NCBI GenBank assembly: GCA_029959085.1
Contig: JARWIR010000002.1
Location: forward strand, 36,543,733 to 36,607,732
Source: Nemophila menziesii
Lineage: Eukaryota; Streptophyta; Magnoliopsida; Boraginales; Hydrophyllaceae
DNA length: 64,000 nt
Direction: 5' to 3'
A model generated the notes under the pieces. It made no database searches. It saw only the letters and a list, made by a program, of their open reading frames with translations, and was not told the origin of the DNA. The position numbers and the translations under genes were made by a program. Every line of letters begins with the position of its first letter. Position 1 is the first letter of the stretch. Shown here in pieces: positions 25,061 to 35,999 of this stretch.

Positions 25061-26502
25061 TATCGTCCAATACAATAAAGATAAAAACAAAGGGAAGTCT
25101 ATAAATACACACTTATAAAATTCTCAACACAATGGGAAGAACATAGCAGAATACATAGAATAATCCTAAAGCACATAACTCAGAAAATTTCATGCAATAA
25201 TATTCATGAACTACATACTTGTACACTTCTCATATCCACAGTCAACACGGCTTGAATTCAAGATCAGATTAGTTTCGCAATGTAAGAAGGATTGGGACTT
25301 TACTCAGTTCCCCAAGAAAGCTATAGATTGTTCATAAAACCTCACTAGTATTCAAAGATCCACTCAACTACTCTCTAATGGCTCAATCACTTCTCAATTA
25401 CATAGTAAAGAATCACAAGGTCTTTAAGGTTGTAATTTAGGCTTAGGGACGGTATGATAGTATATTTGGATAATTTAGAGTGAGCTTTTGGCTCTCTCCT
25501 CACTAGCCATCATCGAATCGCCCTAGAGCTTGAGTTACTCTCATAAAACGTTTCTCACTCAACCCAATAAATTCCTTGATGCACAATATAGCATCCCCAA
25601 TAACCCAATTAAAGCATAAGATGTTCACATAAAAATTCCACTTTGCCGGTCCGAATATATATATTTTCTTTCTTTTCTTTTTCAAATCAATTCTTAAGCT
25701 ATGACTCTCTTTTAATGTTGAGATGTCACGCTAATTTCCTCATATATATATATTTTTCTTTTAATGTCCTTGTTGACAAATTTAGCTCGTAGCTTCTTTT
25801 TCATTCATTATTACCCCGGCAAAGAGTTACAATAAAAATCTGTGAATCATCATCAATATAAAGCACAAAGCACAATTAATAAGCTCAAAAATCCCATCCC
25901 AATAACAATTCCCATAATGGTGGACCCACCACCCCAAACTCAAGCTCTAAAACAACTGTCTATGCATCGCGATTCGAGTGCGGGTCATATGGAAAAGGTC
26001 TAAAATCTAAATGGATATGGCTTATAACGTGTTTCAATAAAAAGCTTTAGAAAGGCTAGAAGGGGCTGAGACGGATATAGCATATAAAATCAAAAATACA
26101 AGGTGAGAAGGTATAAAAAGGCTTCAAAGGCTTCAAATATGAAAGAACTGCCTTAATAACTTTCTACACTATGTAATTTCGTTATTTTCTTACCTTTAGC
26201 ACTTTCATCAAATGGTTTGTCAACTAGCTTGGATCTCACGGCCTACACACTTCTCAAGGTTCCCTGAGATCGAACATACTTTGTATCGCATTGCTCACTA
26301 ATCTTTTCTTTACTATCAACGTGTGTTTTCCTGCAAATACTCAAAGCATACAAATACATAGTTCATAAACATATTACTTACTATCATCAATTCACTGAGC
26401 TTATGCTTTCAAGCTATTAAACACACTCTACATCTAATTCCCATGTATCAAAAAAATTTAATTTCTACCTAAAAACAGAAAAATGGAGATGAGAGACAAC
26501 GA
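25061..26502 (-). other. conserved 3' non-coding tract of A
   Basis: About 1.4 kb without an open frame, aligning along its length with 36000-37397 of B. Shared text includes GACCCGCACTCGAATC, the ATATATATAT run, GGACCGGCAAAGTGGAATTT and GGCGATTCG. The conservation suggests a role for the element, such as packaging or RNA stability; this is inference. Confidence 0.6.
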
Positions 26503-26504
26503 AT

Positions 26505-26530
26505 CCCCACACCCCCAACTCAAAAATGAG
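26505..26530 (-). other. second polypurine-like motif of A
   Basis: TTTTTGAGTTGGGGGTGTGG on the minus strand, just after the third ORF. The same motif follows the third ORF of B (35981-35998). Confidence 0.6.
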
Positions 26531-26632
26531 TCGTGTCCCCACGACTCGAAAAATACTCGAAACAGAAATTAAAATTAGCAGATAAAAGCATTTACAGAAA
26601 TGGTAAGGAAGAAAGAGAACATACTCTCGAGG

Positions 26633-26834
26633 CTATTGCCTCGCATCATTGATATCGAAGGTTGGATTTGCTTGATCTTTCGTTAATTGCTCAAGGAGTT
26701 TCATGATGAGCACTTGATTAGCGTTGATTTGTGCCACATCATTGATTAAGGAAGTTTGAGCTGCTTCGAATTTTGTTAAACGCTCCTCCATCTTCTCTTG
26801 CCAATTTTGCTCCTTTTCTTCTTTCGAGACTTGC
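26633..26834 (-). pseudogene. third ORF of A, C-terminal part (left of B)
   Basis: The frame in from the B junction reads VSKEEKEQNWQEKMEERL and ends DINDARQ with a stop at 26633. Heptad-like spacing (RLTKFEAAQTSLINDVAQI) suggests a coiled coil. It continues the reading frame that ends on the other side of B near 44224, so B split this ORF. The first 18 residues of the apparent open frame come from the LTR of B. Confidence 0.75.
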
Positions 26835-28319
26835 TGATGTCTCCTCATTTGTGATATTAAAATATACTTCTGAGACATCATTTTAGGCATATTTATTAGT
26901 TTATAGGTTGATTTTAGCTTAGTTTAGTGCACTTTCCTATTTTGGGTCTTGATTTAGTAACATAATATTTTTAGAGCATATTGGGTTTAATTGTTTATTT
27001 AGTGTGAAGCTTTAAAGATAATTATGGAGATTAATTAGAGTCCAAGTCAAAGACTACAACTTATGGAAATAGATTTACATGGAAATTGGAGATAAAAGTA
27101 ACAAAGGCTAAAAATATGGAAAAGGAAAAGCTGCCTAAATCTGAGATTCTATAGCACACTCCTAAAGAAGTGGTGATAACTCCAAAAGGAAGCCAATTTT
27201 GGACGATTCCTTTCAAAGGGACGTAGATATTTATGTGACGATTCTTTTGGTATATTATGGAGTAAAAACCGACCAATAACGAAGAAGATATACTCAAAAC
27301 AGTTCAACAGTAATTATCCATACGAAATTGAGTTGGGCTTGGAGTCCATTACTTAGACTTATCTCCAAGAAACGAATTAGGTCAACCTATACACTATAAA
27401 TACAACCTCTTATCACTCTTAAATCATCCTTGGTGAAACCTTAAACCAAGAGGAAGCTTACAACACAAGAGAGAAGTCTGGTAGGAGCTATTTATCAACA
27501 ATGTCTTGCAACACAAGAGAGAAGTCTGGAAGGAGCTATTCATCGAATTTTGTTAAACGCTCCTCCATCTTCTCTTGCCAATTTTGCTCCTTTTCTTCTT
27601 TCGAGACTTGCTGATGTCTCCTCATTTGTGATATTAAAATATACTTCTGAGACATCATTTTAGGCTTATTTATTAGTTTATAGGTTGATTTTAGCTTAGT
27701 TTAGTGCACTTTCCTATTTTGGGTCTTGATTTAGTAACATAATATTTTTAGAGCATATTGGGTTTAATTGTTTATTTAGTGTGAAGCTTTAAAGATAATT
27801 ATGGAGATTAATTAGAGTCCAAGTCAAAGACTACAACTTATTGAAATAGATTTACATGGAAATTGGAGATAAAGGTAACAAAGGCTAAAAATATGGAAAA
27901 GGAAAAGCTGCCTAAATCTGAGATTCTGCAGCACACGCCTAAAGAAGTGGTGATAACTCCAAAAGGAAGCCGATTTTGGATGATTCCTTTCTTAGGGACG
28001 TAGATAATTCTGTGACGATTCTTTTGGTATATTATGGAGCAAAAACCGACTAATAACGAAGAAGATATACTCAAAACAGTTCAACAGTAATAATCCATAC
28101 GAAATTGAGTTGGGCTTGGAGTCCATTACTTAAACTTATCTCCAAGAAACGAATTAGGTCAACCTATACACTATAAATACAACCTCTTAACACTCTTAAA
28201 TAATCCTTGGTGAAACCTTAAACCAAGAGGAAGCTTACAACACAAGAGAGAAGTCTGGAAGGAGCTATTCATCAACAATGTCTTCTTCTACCTTTAAATT
28301 TGTAATTTCTTTCTTTTCT
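26766..28319. repeat. 777-base tandem duplication at the left edge of B
   Basis: Unit 1 (26766-27542) and unit 2 (27543-28319) each hold 69 bases of element A followed by the first ~700 bases of the LTR of B. The junction lies at GAGCTATTCATCGAATTTT. Unit 1 also has an internal 50-60 base duplication (AACACAAGAGAGAAGTCTGG at 27467 and 27511). Confidence 0.85.
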
Positions 28320-29103
28320 TTCATGAACTAAATTTCTTTAGCTTGAGTTTTAGCATATATGTATGAACCCTAGTTTTGATTAACATCTATCTAATTTGGG
28401 AATTTAATGTTTTAAATTGAATTATAGTTTTAATCTCTGTTTATATGTTTGGATTTATATTCTGTGTTCTTGTGGATCGCGACCATATAGAATTACCATC
28501 TAGTAGTTAGGTCACCATTGACAACGGTGTTTAATTACCTGTTTAGCACATAACGTCTAGTATTCGGTTTAGATCTGACAAATCAACCTAACTAGATAAT
28601 CACTATGGTTTAATTCTTGTGACTATTTACCAATTACAGGAAAAGTTTGCTTAGGAAGCCTTATTGACACAGGTAAATCCTATTTTAAACTACCAATAGC
28701 GAATTGGAACCGATTATTGAAATACTACATAATTCACCCTTACATGTTTAGAACGGCAAAACTAGTGGGGATTACATGCTAGTGACTCAAGCTATATTCT
28801 CATATTACCTCTCTTTCGTATTTATTTTATGTCTTTAAATTCTTAGTTTTAATTTAGTTAATTAGAAAACCAAATAAACATCTATTTGCCTTTACTTTTA
28901 TTTGCATTTAGTTGTTCTAGCTTAAATTATTTACACTTGATATTTGCATAAGATTCCCCTAACCTTCGTAGTCTCTGCGGAACGAATCTTAATCATTTAA
29001 CTAAAACTTGCATACGACCTGTATACTTGCAGAACCGTGTTAGTCTAGGGTGTTTATCTGCACTTATTTATATCTTATTTTATCACACCCTAGGCCCCAC
29101 ACA
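27612..29103 (+). repeat. 5' LTR of element B
   Basis: About 1492 bases from TGATGTCTCCTC to CCCCACACA, preceded by CTTGC. The 3' LTR has about 1486 bases after removing the LINE, with few differences. The promoter box TATAAATA is at 28172-28179. Confidence 0.85.
28172..28179 (+). promoter_or_regulatory. LTR TATA box of B
   Basis: TATAAATA in ACACTATAAATACAACC; also present at the same LTR position in the 3' LTR (37973-37980). Confidence 0.55.
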
Positions 29104-29108
29104 GTTTT

Positions 29109-29126
29109 TGGCGCCGCTGCCGGGGA
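29109..29126 (+). other. primer-binding site of B
   Basis: TGGCGCCGCTGCCGGGGA, complementary to tRNA-Asp 3' end, 5 bases after the LTR. Confidence 0.85.
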
Positions 29127-29228
29127 CTACATCGTTAGTCCTTGTGCATATATCTTGTGCTTTTATTTTTAGTTAGTTCTATTTTACGCTTTTGTCTTTT
29201 AGTTCTTGTTTTTCAGATTTAGTTACAG

Positions 29229-30888
29229 ATGGAGAACCCAAGGATACTTGAGCTACCCATCGAGTTTAGAGTGGAGCCACGAGGAATTCGCGCTCCAGAA
29301 ATCCAAGCCGCTAAATTTAAACCTGATCCAGGGATGCTAACTCAGTTTGCAACTCATGGATTATTCAGCGGTGCTACACATCAAGATCCGATCCGATATA
29401 TTCAGAAATTCATGCAAATTTGTGATGCTTATATCGTAAGAGGAGTTACTAGGGAACAAGTATATTACGTGATGTTCCAATTCTTCTTGACCGGAGGTGC
29501 AAGCGATTGGTATGATACCCAATACCCTCATGTTATTCTAGATTGGGACAAGCTTCCAAAAGATTCCTAGACAACTTCTATCCGGTTAGTAGACGTTTAA
29601 AAGATATGTTGGAGCTTGAACAATTTATACAGGAAAACGGAGAAAGTTTGGGTGAAGCATGGTTACGATTTACAGAAAAGAAGGCGAGATGTCCATATCA
29701 TCAATCCTCGCCGGAATATTATTTAACCTTGTTTTCTGGAGGCCTTAATGACAAATCAAGAGAGAAAGCAGATTCGTTAGGAAACGCAGGTTTTGTGTTA
29801 CTAGACCTTGAAGAAGCTGAGTTGGGGATGGAGAGAATTCTTGAAAACGAGAGAAGTTGGCCAAAGAAACCCAAAAAAGAAAACACTTCAGAATCTCTGA
29901 AGCTTAAAGAATTGGCTAAACAACTCGAAGAACTACAAGAACAAGCCCGAACAATTGCTCAGGTGAATACAGTACGTGCAATTCCTTCGTGTCATGGTTG
30001 TGGATCAAGAAATCATGTGTCGGAAGGATGTATGAATAATCTAGCAGTAGCTTCCGTTACATATCCTCAAGATAACTATTACTCCAATAGTTATTATTAT
30101 CCTCAAGAAAGCTACACTAATTATCAACAACCTCCGCAACAAAGAAGTTGGGTCATTAATCAAGAAACATATCATCAACCCCAACCTCAATCTTATAATC
30201 CACCACAACCTATTCCAAAAAAGGCACCCATTGTTGGAAAAAGCTTGTCAAGAACCAAAGAAAGATCCACCTAAACAATCAACGCAACTGGCAAAGAAGG
30301 AACTAATCCCAAGCTTGAATTCGAGTATGGCTAAATTAATGCAAGCAGCTGAGAAAATGAGTCATAGCCAACAGAAAATTCAAGCCCAGTAGAAGATTAT
30401 CAAGCAACTAGAGCATACTTTATCACATATGGCAAGTACATTACAAAATTGGCCAAAAGGGCAACTTCCAAGTGATACTATTGCTCCTAGAGATGATTCT
30501 TGCCATGCAGTTAAAATTGCGAAGTGGAAAACAACTACCTCCACCAAGAAGAGAGCCTGAACCAGTCCCTATTCCAGAAACCAGGGGGGAAGAAACAACT
30601 GAAGATACAGTAGAGGAGGTAGTTAAACCGAAGAGTGTTCAAACCAAGACACCTGAGAAGACAAGAAAACCAGTGGAACTTAATACACGCCCTCCACCAC
30701 CTTACCCTTCACGTGTCATAAAGAAGGACAATGACCTGGAATTCAAGAAGTTCGTTGACATGTTGAAGAAGTTGGAAGTTAATATACCCCTTGTTGAAGC
30801 TCTCAAGAGAATGCCAACCTATCTTAAATTCATGAAAGACATTCTCTCCAACAAGCGAAGTATAGAAACTGGGGAATCAATTGGATAA
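29229..30888 (+). pseudogene. gag of element B, frameshifted
   Basis: Capsid/nucleocapsid protein. The ATG at 29229 opens MENPRILELPIEFRVEPRG; the capsid text follows (QDPIRYIQKFMQICDAYI, FFLTGGASDWYD). A one-base loss near 29560, in an A run, shifts to the frame at 29543-30274, where the zinc knuckle CHGCGSRNHVSEGC (about 29990-30030) is intact CX2CX4HX4C. A further shift lies near 30235, a TAG (for CAG) near 30390, and a shift near 30500. The tail 30520-30888 is proline-rich, then EFKKFVDMLKKLEVNIPLVE. The family normally has one frame of about 550 residues. Confidence 0.85.
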
Positions 30889-30897
30889 CCTATGTAG

Positions 30898-31420
30898 TGT
30901 AGTGCGATATATCAAAGTAAGTTGCCACCAAAGCTAGAAGATCCCGGAAGTTTTACAATTCCCATCGGCATTGGAGATAGTTGGACCGGGAAAGCATTAT
31001 GTGTTTTAGGTGCGAGCATTAATCTCATGCCTAGATCCCTGTTCGAGAAGCTTAATATTGGAGAAGTAGTTCCCACATCCGTGGTATTATAAATGGCGGA
31101 TCGCTCCCTTTCACGACCAATAGGTAAAAATGAAGATGTTTTAGTTAAAGCTGGCTCTTTTATTTTTCCTTGTGATTTTATTATTCTTGACTACGACGCG
31201 GATAAGAATGTCCCCATCATCTTGGGTAGACCATTCTTAGCCACGGGGCGTACACTAATTGATGTTGAGAATGGTGAGTTGATCATGAGAGTACAAGACG
31301 AACAAATACGATTCAATGTGTTTAAGGCTATGAAGTTACCAAATTCAAAAGATGAATGTTTCAAAATAGATGTCATCGGAAAAATTGTGCAAGAAGTCTT
31401 CAATGAAGCAAGCTTAGATG
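30898..31420 (+). pseudogene. aspartic protease of element B
   Basis: Retroviral-type pepsin fold that would cut the polyprotein. SKLPPKLEDPGSFTIPIGI leads to ALCVLGASINLMP (about 31000), where the family has DLGAS; the catalytic Asp is Val here. A TAA follows VVL at 31090, just before the MADRS start. The flap and C-terminal part are intact: DVLVKAGSFIFPCDFIILD and NVPIILGRPFLATGRTLIDV. The lost Asp would make it inactive. Confidence 0.8.
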
Positions 31421-33120
31421 ATGATCTTGATGAAGCCTTAGCACTTGAATCACCAGAGGAACTCGAGATTCCCCCTGAAGATGTTGCTGCATTAGGATCA
31501 AATGTACGAGAACTACTTCGAGAATCAGGTGACATTGAACTAATGAAACAACCATCTATAATATGTCCACCTTTTCTCGAAGAAAAACCGTTTCCAGATC
31601 ATCTACGCTATGCATATCTAGGTACGAATAAAACTTTACCTGTTATTATTTCTGCTAACCTTTCAGGTCCTCAAGAGGAGAAGCTACTTCAAGTACTTCG
31701 CGCAAACAAAGAAGCAATCAGATGGACTATTGCCGACATCAAGGGAATTAGTCCTTCCGTTTGCAAACACAAAATCATTCTTGAGAACGAAGTTGAGCGA
31801 TCTATAGAGGGACAAAGAAGACTCATGCCAGCTATGAAAGAAGTAGTGAGAAAGGAAGTTATCAAGTTGTTAGACGCAGGAATTATCTATCCGATTGCTA
31901 GCAGTGATTGGGTTAGTCCAGTGCAATTTGTTCCAAAGAAAGGAGGTATCACTACCATCCTTAACGATCAAGGCGAAGCCATACCATCAAGACCAGTTGT
32001 GGGGTGGCGAGTGTGCATGGATTACCGAAGACTGAACAAAGCTACAAAGAAAGATCACTTCCCACTACCATTCATTGATTAGATGCTAGGCAAACTTGCA
32101 GGGAGAGAATATTATTGTTTCCTTAACGGATATTCGGGTTATAATCAGATTTGTGTAGATCCCCTTGATCAACACAAAACAACTTTTACTTGTCCGTTTG
32201 GTACTTTTGCCTATAGAAGAATGTCGTTTGGTTTATGCAATGCACCTGCCATGTTCCAGAGGTGCATGATGGCGATATTTTGGGACATGATTGATAAATA
32301 TTTGGAGGTTTTTATGGATGATTTTTCGGTGTTTGGAGATAGTTTTGATGATTGTTTGAATAATCTTGAGAAAGTACTTGTGAGATGTAGAGAAAAAGAT
32401 CTTGTGCTTAATTGGGAGAAATGCCACTTCATGGTTCAAGAGGGAATTGTGTTGGGACATAAAGTTTCAAAGGCAGGGATGGAGGTTGATCGTGCTAAAA
32501 TTGAAGTTATCAAAACATTACCTCCTCCAGTTTTTGTTAAAGGAGTGAGAAGTTTCTTGGGTCACGCAGGATTTTATCGAAGGTTTATTAAAGACTTCTC
32601 CAAAATCGCCAAACCGATTTGTTCTTTACTTGAAAAGGATACTCCTTTTAACTTTACTGAAGAATGTCTTCAAGCGTTTTTGACTATTAAGGAGAAACTG
32701 ATCTCTACACCTATTGTTATACCGCCTGATTGGAAAGCTCCGTTTGAACTTATGTGCGATGCTAGTGATCACGCTATGGGTGTTGTGTTGGGACAGAGGA
32801 AAGACAAGATTTTCCACACGATTTATTATGCAAGTAAGACTTTCAACGCTGCCCAGATGAATTATACAGTAACGGAGAAAGAGATGTTGGCCGTGGTTTA
32901 TGCTTTTAATAAATATCGTTCCTATCTGATTGGGAAGAATACTGTTGTATACACGGACCATTCAGCTATTAGGTACCTTATGGAGAAAAAGGACGCTAAG
33001 CCGCATCTTATTAGATGGGTACTGTTGCTTCAAGAATTCGACATAGATATTCGAGACCGAAAGGGATGCGAGAATCAAGTTGCTGATCATTTATCAAGGC
33101 TCGAAGGATCTGATGCGAAC
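31420..33120 (+). pseudogene. reverse transcriptase and RNase H of element B
   Basis: RT text starts near 31640 (LPVIISANLSG), with LMPAMKEVVRKEVIKLLDAG, VPKKGGIT and RVCMDYRRLNKATKKDHFPL. A TAG (for CAG) follows PFID at 32080. Motif A reads [12 protein letters not shown] where the family has FLDGYSGY, so the first catalytic Asp is Asn. [11 protein letters not shown] (32310) keeps the DD pair. RNase H spans about 32740-33110: [41 protein letters not shown], with the D-E-D-D residues present. The rest is well kept. Confidence 0.9.
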
Positions 33121-34477
33121 AAAGAACCATTGTTGGTTAAAGAGGTATTCCCTGATGAACAACTTTTTGCTATTAAACATGCGTTTGTGCCATGGTATGC
33201 AGATCTAGTCAACCTCATTGTGAGTGGTGTTTTTCCCAAAGATATCCACCCACAACAAAGACAAAGATTAAATCACAAGGCCAAACAGTATTATTGGGAT
33301 GAATCGTACCTCTGGAAAATTTGTAGTGACCAAGTGGTTAGAAGATGTGTGCATGAAGTTGAAATGGAGAAAATCATTGAAAGTTGTCATAGTTCACCTT
33401 ATGGAGGTCACTTTAAAGTCGATAGAACCGCAGCTAAAATTCTTCAATCCGGGTTCTATTAGCCTACCATACACAAAGATTGTCATCGTTTTGTCCAGTC
33501 ATGTCAGAGATTCCAGTTCACTGGCAATATATCAAAAAGGGACGCAATGCCACTTAACAATATCCTAGAAGTTGAAATCTTTGATGTATGGGGAATAGAT
33601 TTCATGAGACCTTTCATCACTTCCCATGGAAATCTTTATATTTTGCTTGCGGTAGATTATGTATCAAAGTGGGTAGAAGCAGTGGCAACACCAAAGAACG
33701 ATGCTCAAACAGTGATTAAATTCTTAAAAACAAACATCTTTTCAAGACATGGTACGCCACGTGTTCTCATCAGTGATAAAGGTACCCACTTTCTTAATGC
33801 TCCTCTGAGAAACTATCTTCGTAAGTTTGGAGTGAGATACCGTACTTCAACCCGCTATCACCCATAAACTAACGGTCAAGCTGAAGTTTCCAACCGAGAA
33901 ATCAAATCTATTCTTGAAAAGACCGTGAACAAATCGAGAAAGGATTGGTCTTTAAAGCTAGATGATGCTCTCTGGGCTTACAGAACAGCATTTAAAACAC
34001 CAGTTGGGCATCTCCATATCGAATGGTCTACGGCAAAGCATGTCATCTACCGATTGAACTTGAAGCTCGAGCATACTGGGCTATTAAAATTCTGAATCTA
34101 GATCCAGCATTGGCCGGGAAACAAAGGATGATGCAGTTGAACGAGTTGGAGGAGTTTCGTTATCTTGCCTATGAAAATTCACGCCTCTACAAGGAGAAAA
34201 CAAAGAGATGGCACGATAAACGACTCTGTCCGAAGCATTTCGAGAGAGGACAAAAAGTTTTATTATATAACTCTTGATTTTCGAACTACCAGGAAAGCTT
34301 AAATCCCGTTGGGGAGGACCTTACATTTTTACTAAAGTCACACCCCATAGAGCGATTGAAATTGAACATCCAACCGAGCAAAGGACATTCATGGTGAATG
34401 GCCAACGTTTGAAGAGATACCATGACAGTGAGGACTTTGGGCGAGAGGAGACAATCCATCTCATTGAATGCGCTTAG
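33121..34477 (+). pseudogene. integrase of element B
   Basis: The zinc-binding part has [16 protein letters not shown], then a TAG (for TGG) after SGFY at 33460, then HKDCHRFVQSCQRFQ, where a Cys is expected in place of Phe. The core from 33580 has DVWGIDFM, LAVDYVSKWVEA, ISDKGTHFLN and, past a TAA (for CAA) at 33865, [12 protein letters not shown], so D, D and E are present. A frameshift near 34010 leads to [14 protein letters not shown], and another near 34275 leads to the C-terminal domain (PGKLKSRWGGPYIFTKV) ending at 34477. Confidence 0.85.
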
Positions 34478-34523
34478 CCTGAGGTACACGTCTAACTCAA
34501 AGACGTTAAACAAAAGTGCTCTT

Positions 34524-34534
34524 GGGTGAAACCC
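34524..34534 (+). other. post-pol hairpin of B
   Basis: GGGTGAAACCC shortly after the integrase stop, preceded by AAAAGTGCT. The matching place in A has CGGGAGACAACCCG, preceded by AAAAGTGCT. Only a 3-base stem here, so weak alone. Confidence 0.45.
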
Positions 34535-34699
34535 CTTGTCTTAATTGCTTTTTAGATTAGTTTTATTGCTTTGTAGTGTATAATATTAAGTTAGTGTATA
34601 TTTTTAATTGTGTTTACAAGCTAATAGGAGAGAACGGTAGTGTGCTATTGTGCAGGAAATGAGTTTGGGTCGAAGGAAATTGCTTAGAAAAATTTGAAG

Positions 34700-35055
34700 G
34701 CTGGTGCGGGGTACCCATGCGGTGTACCCATACACCGCACCTGTGTACCGCGTGTGAAAAACCCGTACCACGGGTCGGGCGCCACGGGTTTTATACCGAG
34801 ACGAAAAAATGGATAGCTGATAGGCGCGGTGCACCGTACCCCTATACCGCACGCCCAAAACGCGTGCCACGGGGTGATGTACCGCGGTTTTTTTGATGAG
34901 GATGCTGCGGTGTACCCCTATACCGCACGCCTAAAACGCGTGCCACGGGGTGCTATCTCGGGTCTATTGCCGAGGCTAAAATTTTTGGAGAAACAACGCT
35001 GCGGTGTACCCCTGCGGTACACCCATACACCGGACCCATGTACCGCGCTAGGCGG
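34700..35055 (+). promoter_or_regulatory. GC-rich palindromic block of B
   Basis: A CpG-dense island in an AT-rich element. It holds the stem-loop TGCGGTGTA-CCCA-TACACCGCA (34718-34739) and two 41-base direct repeats at 34836-34876 and 34912-34952 (76-base spacing, one mismatch). No coding frame is conserved with A. It lies upstream of a TATA box and the third ORF. Role is inference. Confidence 0.5.
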
Positions 35056-35143
35056 TTTGTGAAGAATTTGAGGCCTAATCACCTTCTTACCTTAACATGA
35101 TTAACCCTAGCCTCTCCCATACGGATTTTTCAGACCCAAACCC

Positions 35144-35151
35144 TATATATA
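35144..35151 (+). promoter_or_regulatory. putative internal TATA box of B
   Basis: TATATATA in CCCTATATATACATC, about 90 bases after the GC block and 270 bases before the ATG of the third ORF. A start about 30 bases on would give a G-poor CA/CT-rich leader, as in plant 5' UTRs. Confidence 0.4.
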
Positions 35152-35420
35152 CATCTTAAAGCTTGTACAAAACTTCACAATTAACACAACAACTCCTCAA
35201 ATCCTCTCCTCCATCTTCCATAAACACAATCTCTTCATCAAATTCATCACACTACACCATTAAACACCATCAAATTCAACAAGCTTTAAAGAATTCTTCC
35301 AAGATCCATCAAGAAACCTTTCTCTTTCATCAATTCCAAGCAACAACCTCAAGCTAAACCAATTTTTCCTTAAACTTTTAATCCATCCTTGGTATAACTT
35401 GAGTTGTTGGTAAATCAAGC

Positions 35421-35861
35421 ATGACTAACAGATCTGAAGCTATGGAATACAAGAGAAAGTGCTCTATCCTTGCGAAGAATAAGAAATTTCCTGGAGCCAC
35501 CATTGAAAAACCCATAAATCTTGATGAGGTTACTGAAGAATCAAAAGAAAAGGAACCAGTACAACCACTACCAAAGAAGTTAACTGTTAGAATGTCCATA
35601 CCATCAAGAAGGCCATTGAAGAAGATAAAAATTAAAGACCAAGGTTCTTCTACTTCTTCCTCTGAAGTTGATCATGATCTTCCTCCATGGGCTCGCAAAT
35701 TACAAAACGAAATCGAAAGATTACAAGAAGATAACAGAGAACTTTGGACGGAAATCATACAGATGCAATCACAGCTGGACGATTTGATCTTGGAAAAACA
35801 TATTGATGATTATTCTGATCCCTCGGATGAGGAGGAGGATATAATGGATCTCTATGGCTAG
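35421..35861 (+). CDS. third ORF of B, coiled-coil protein (146 residues)
   Basis: Uninterrupted ORF after integrase, at the place of env in retroviruses. It starts MTNRSEAMEYKRKC; the third ORF of A also starts MTNR. Basic and serine-rich in the middle (RRPLKKIKIKDQGSSTSSS), then a predicted coiled coil (LQNEIERLQEDNRELWTEII), then an acidic tail (DDYSDPSDEEED). It has no signal peptide or membrane segment, so it is not a classical envelope. The plant-transposon-protein domain in A is missing here, so it may be shortened or of another lineage. It is the only intact ORF of B. Confidence 0.6.
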   Translation: MTNRSEAMEYKRKCSILAKNKKFPGATIEKPINLDEVTEESKEKEPVQPLPKKLTVRMSIPSRRPLKKIKIKDQGSSTSSSEVDHDLPPWARKLQNEIERLQEDNRELWTEIIQMQSQLDDLILEKHIDDYSDPSDEEEDIMDLYG

Positions 35862-35980
35862 CCAGGTAAGTCATTCTAATTTTCTTAATAGCTTGTATGC
35901 ATTAGGTAGTTTAGTTAGTTTTAATTTTAAATTTTATTCCATTCCTGAGCCTTTTCCGAGTCGTGGGGACACGGCTCATT

Positions 35981-35998
35981 TTTGAGTTGGGGGTGGGG
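35981..35998 (+). other. second polypurine-like motif of B
   Basis: TTTGAGTTGGGGGTGGGG, 120 bases after the third ORF, like the one in A and like the true polypurine tract. Confidence 0.6.
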
Positions 35999-35999
35999 A

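Noticed and set aside
31191..31535. Minus-strand open frame opposite the B protease
   Set aside because: Antisense shadow of real pol coding sequence, with serine-rich composition expected from reverse reading.
34700..35055. CRISPR-like spaced direct repeats
   Set aside because: Only two repeats in a plant retroelement; not a CRISPR array.
34604..35062. Open frames in the GC-rich block of B (88 and 77 residues)
   Set aside because: They reflect few stops in GC-rich DNA; no matching frame exists in the block of A.
35421..35861. Envelope protein in the third ORF of B
   Set aside because: No signal peptide, membrane segment or cysteine pattern; it is a charged coiled-coil protein.
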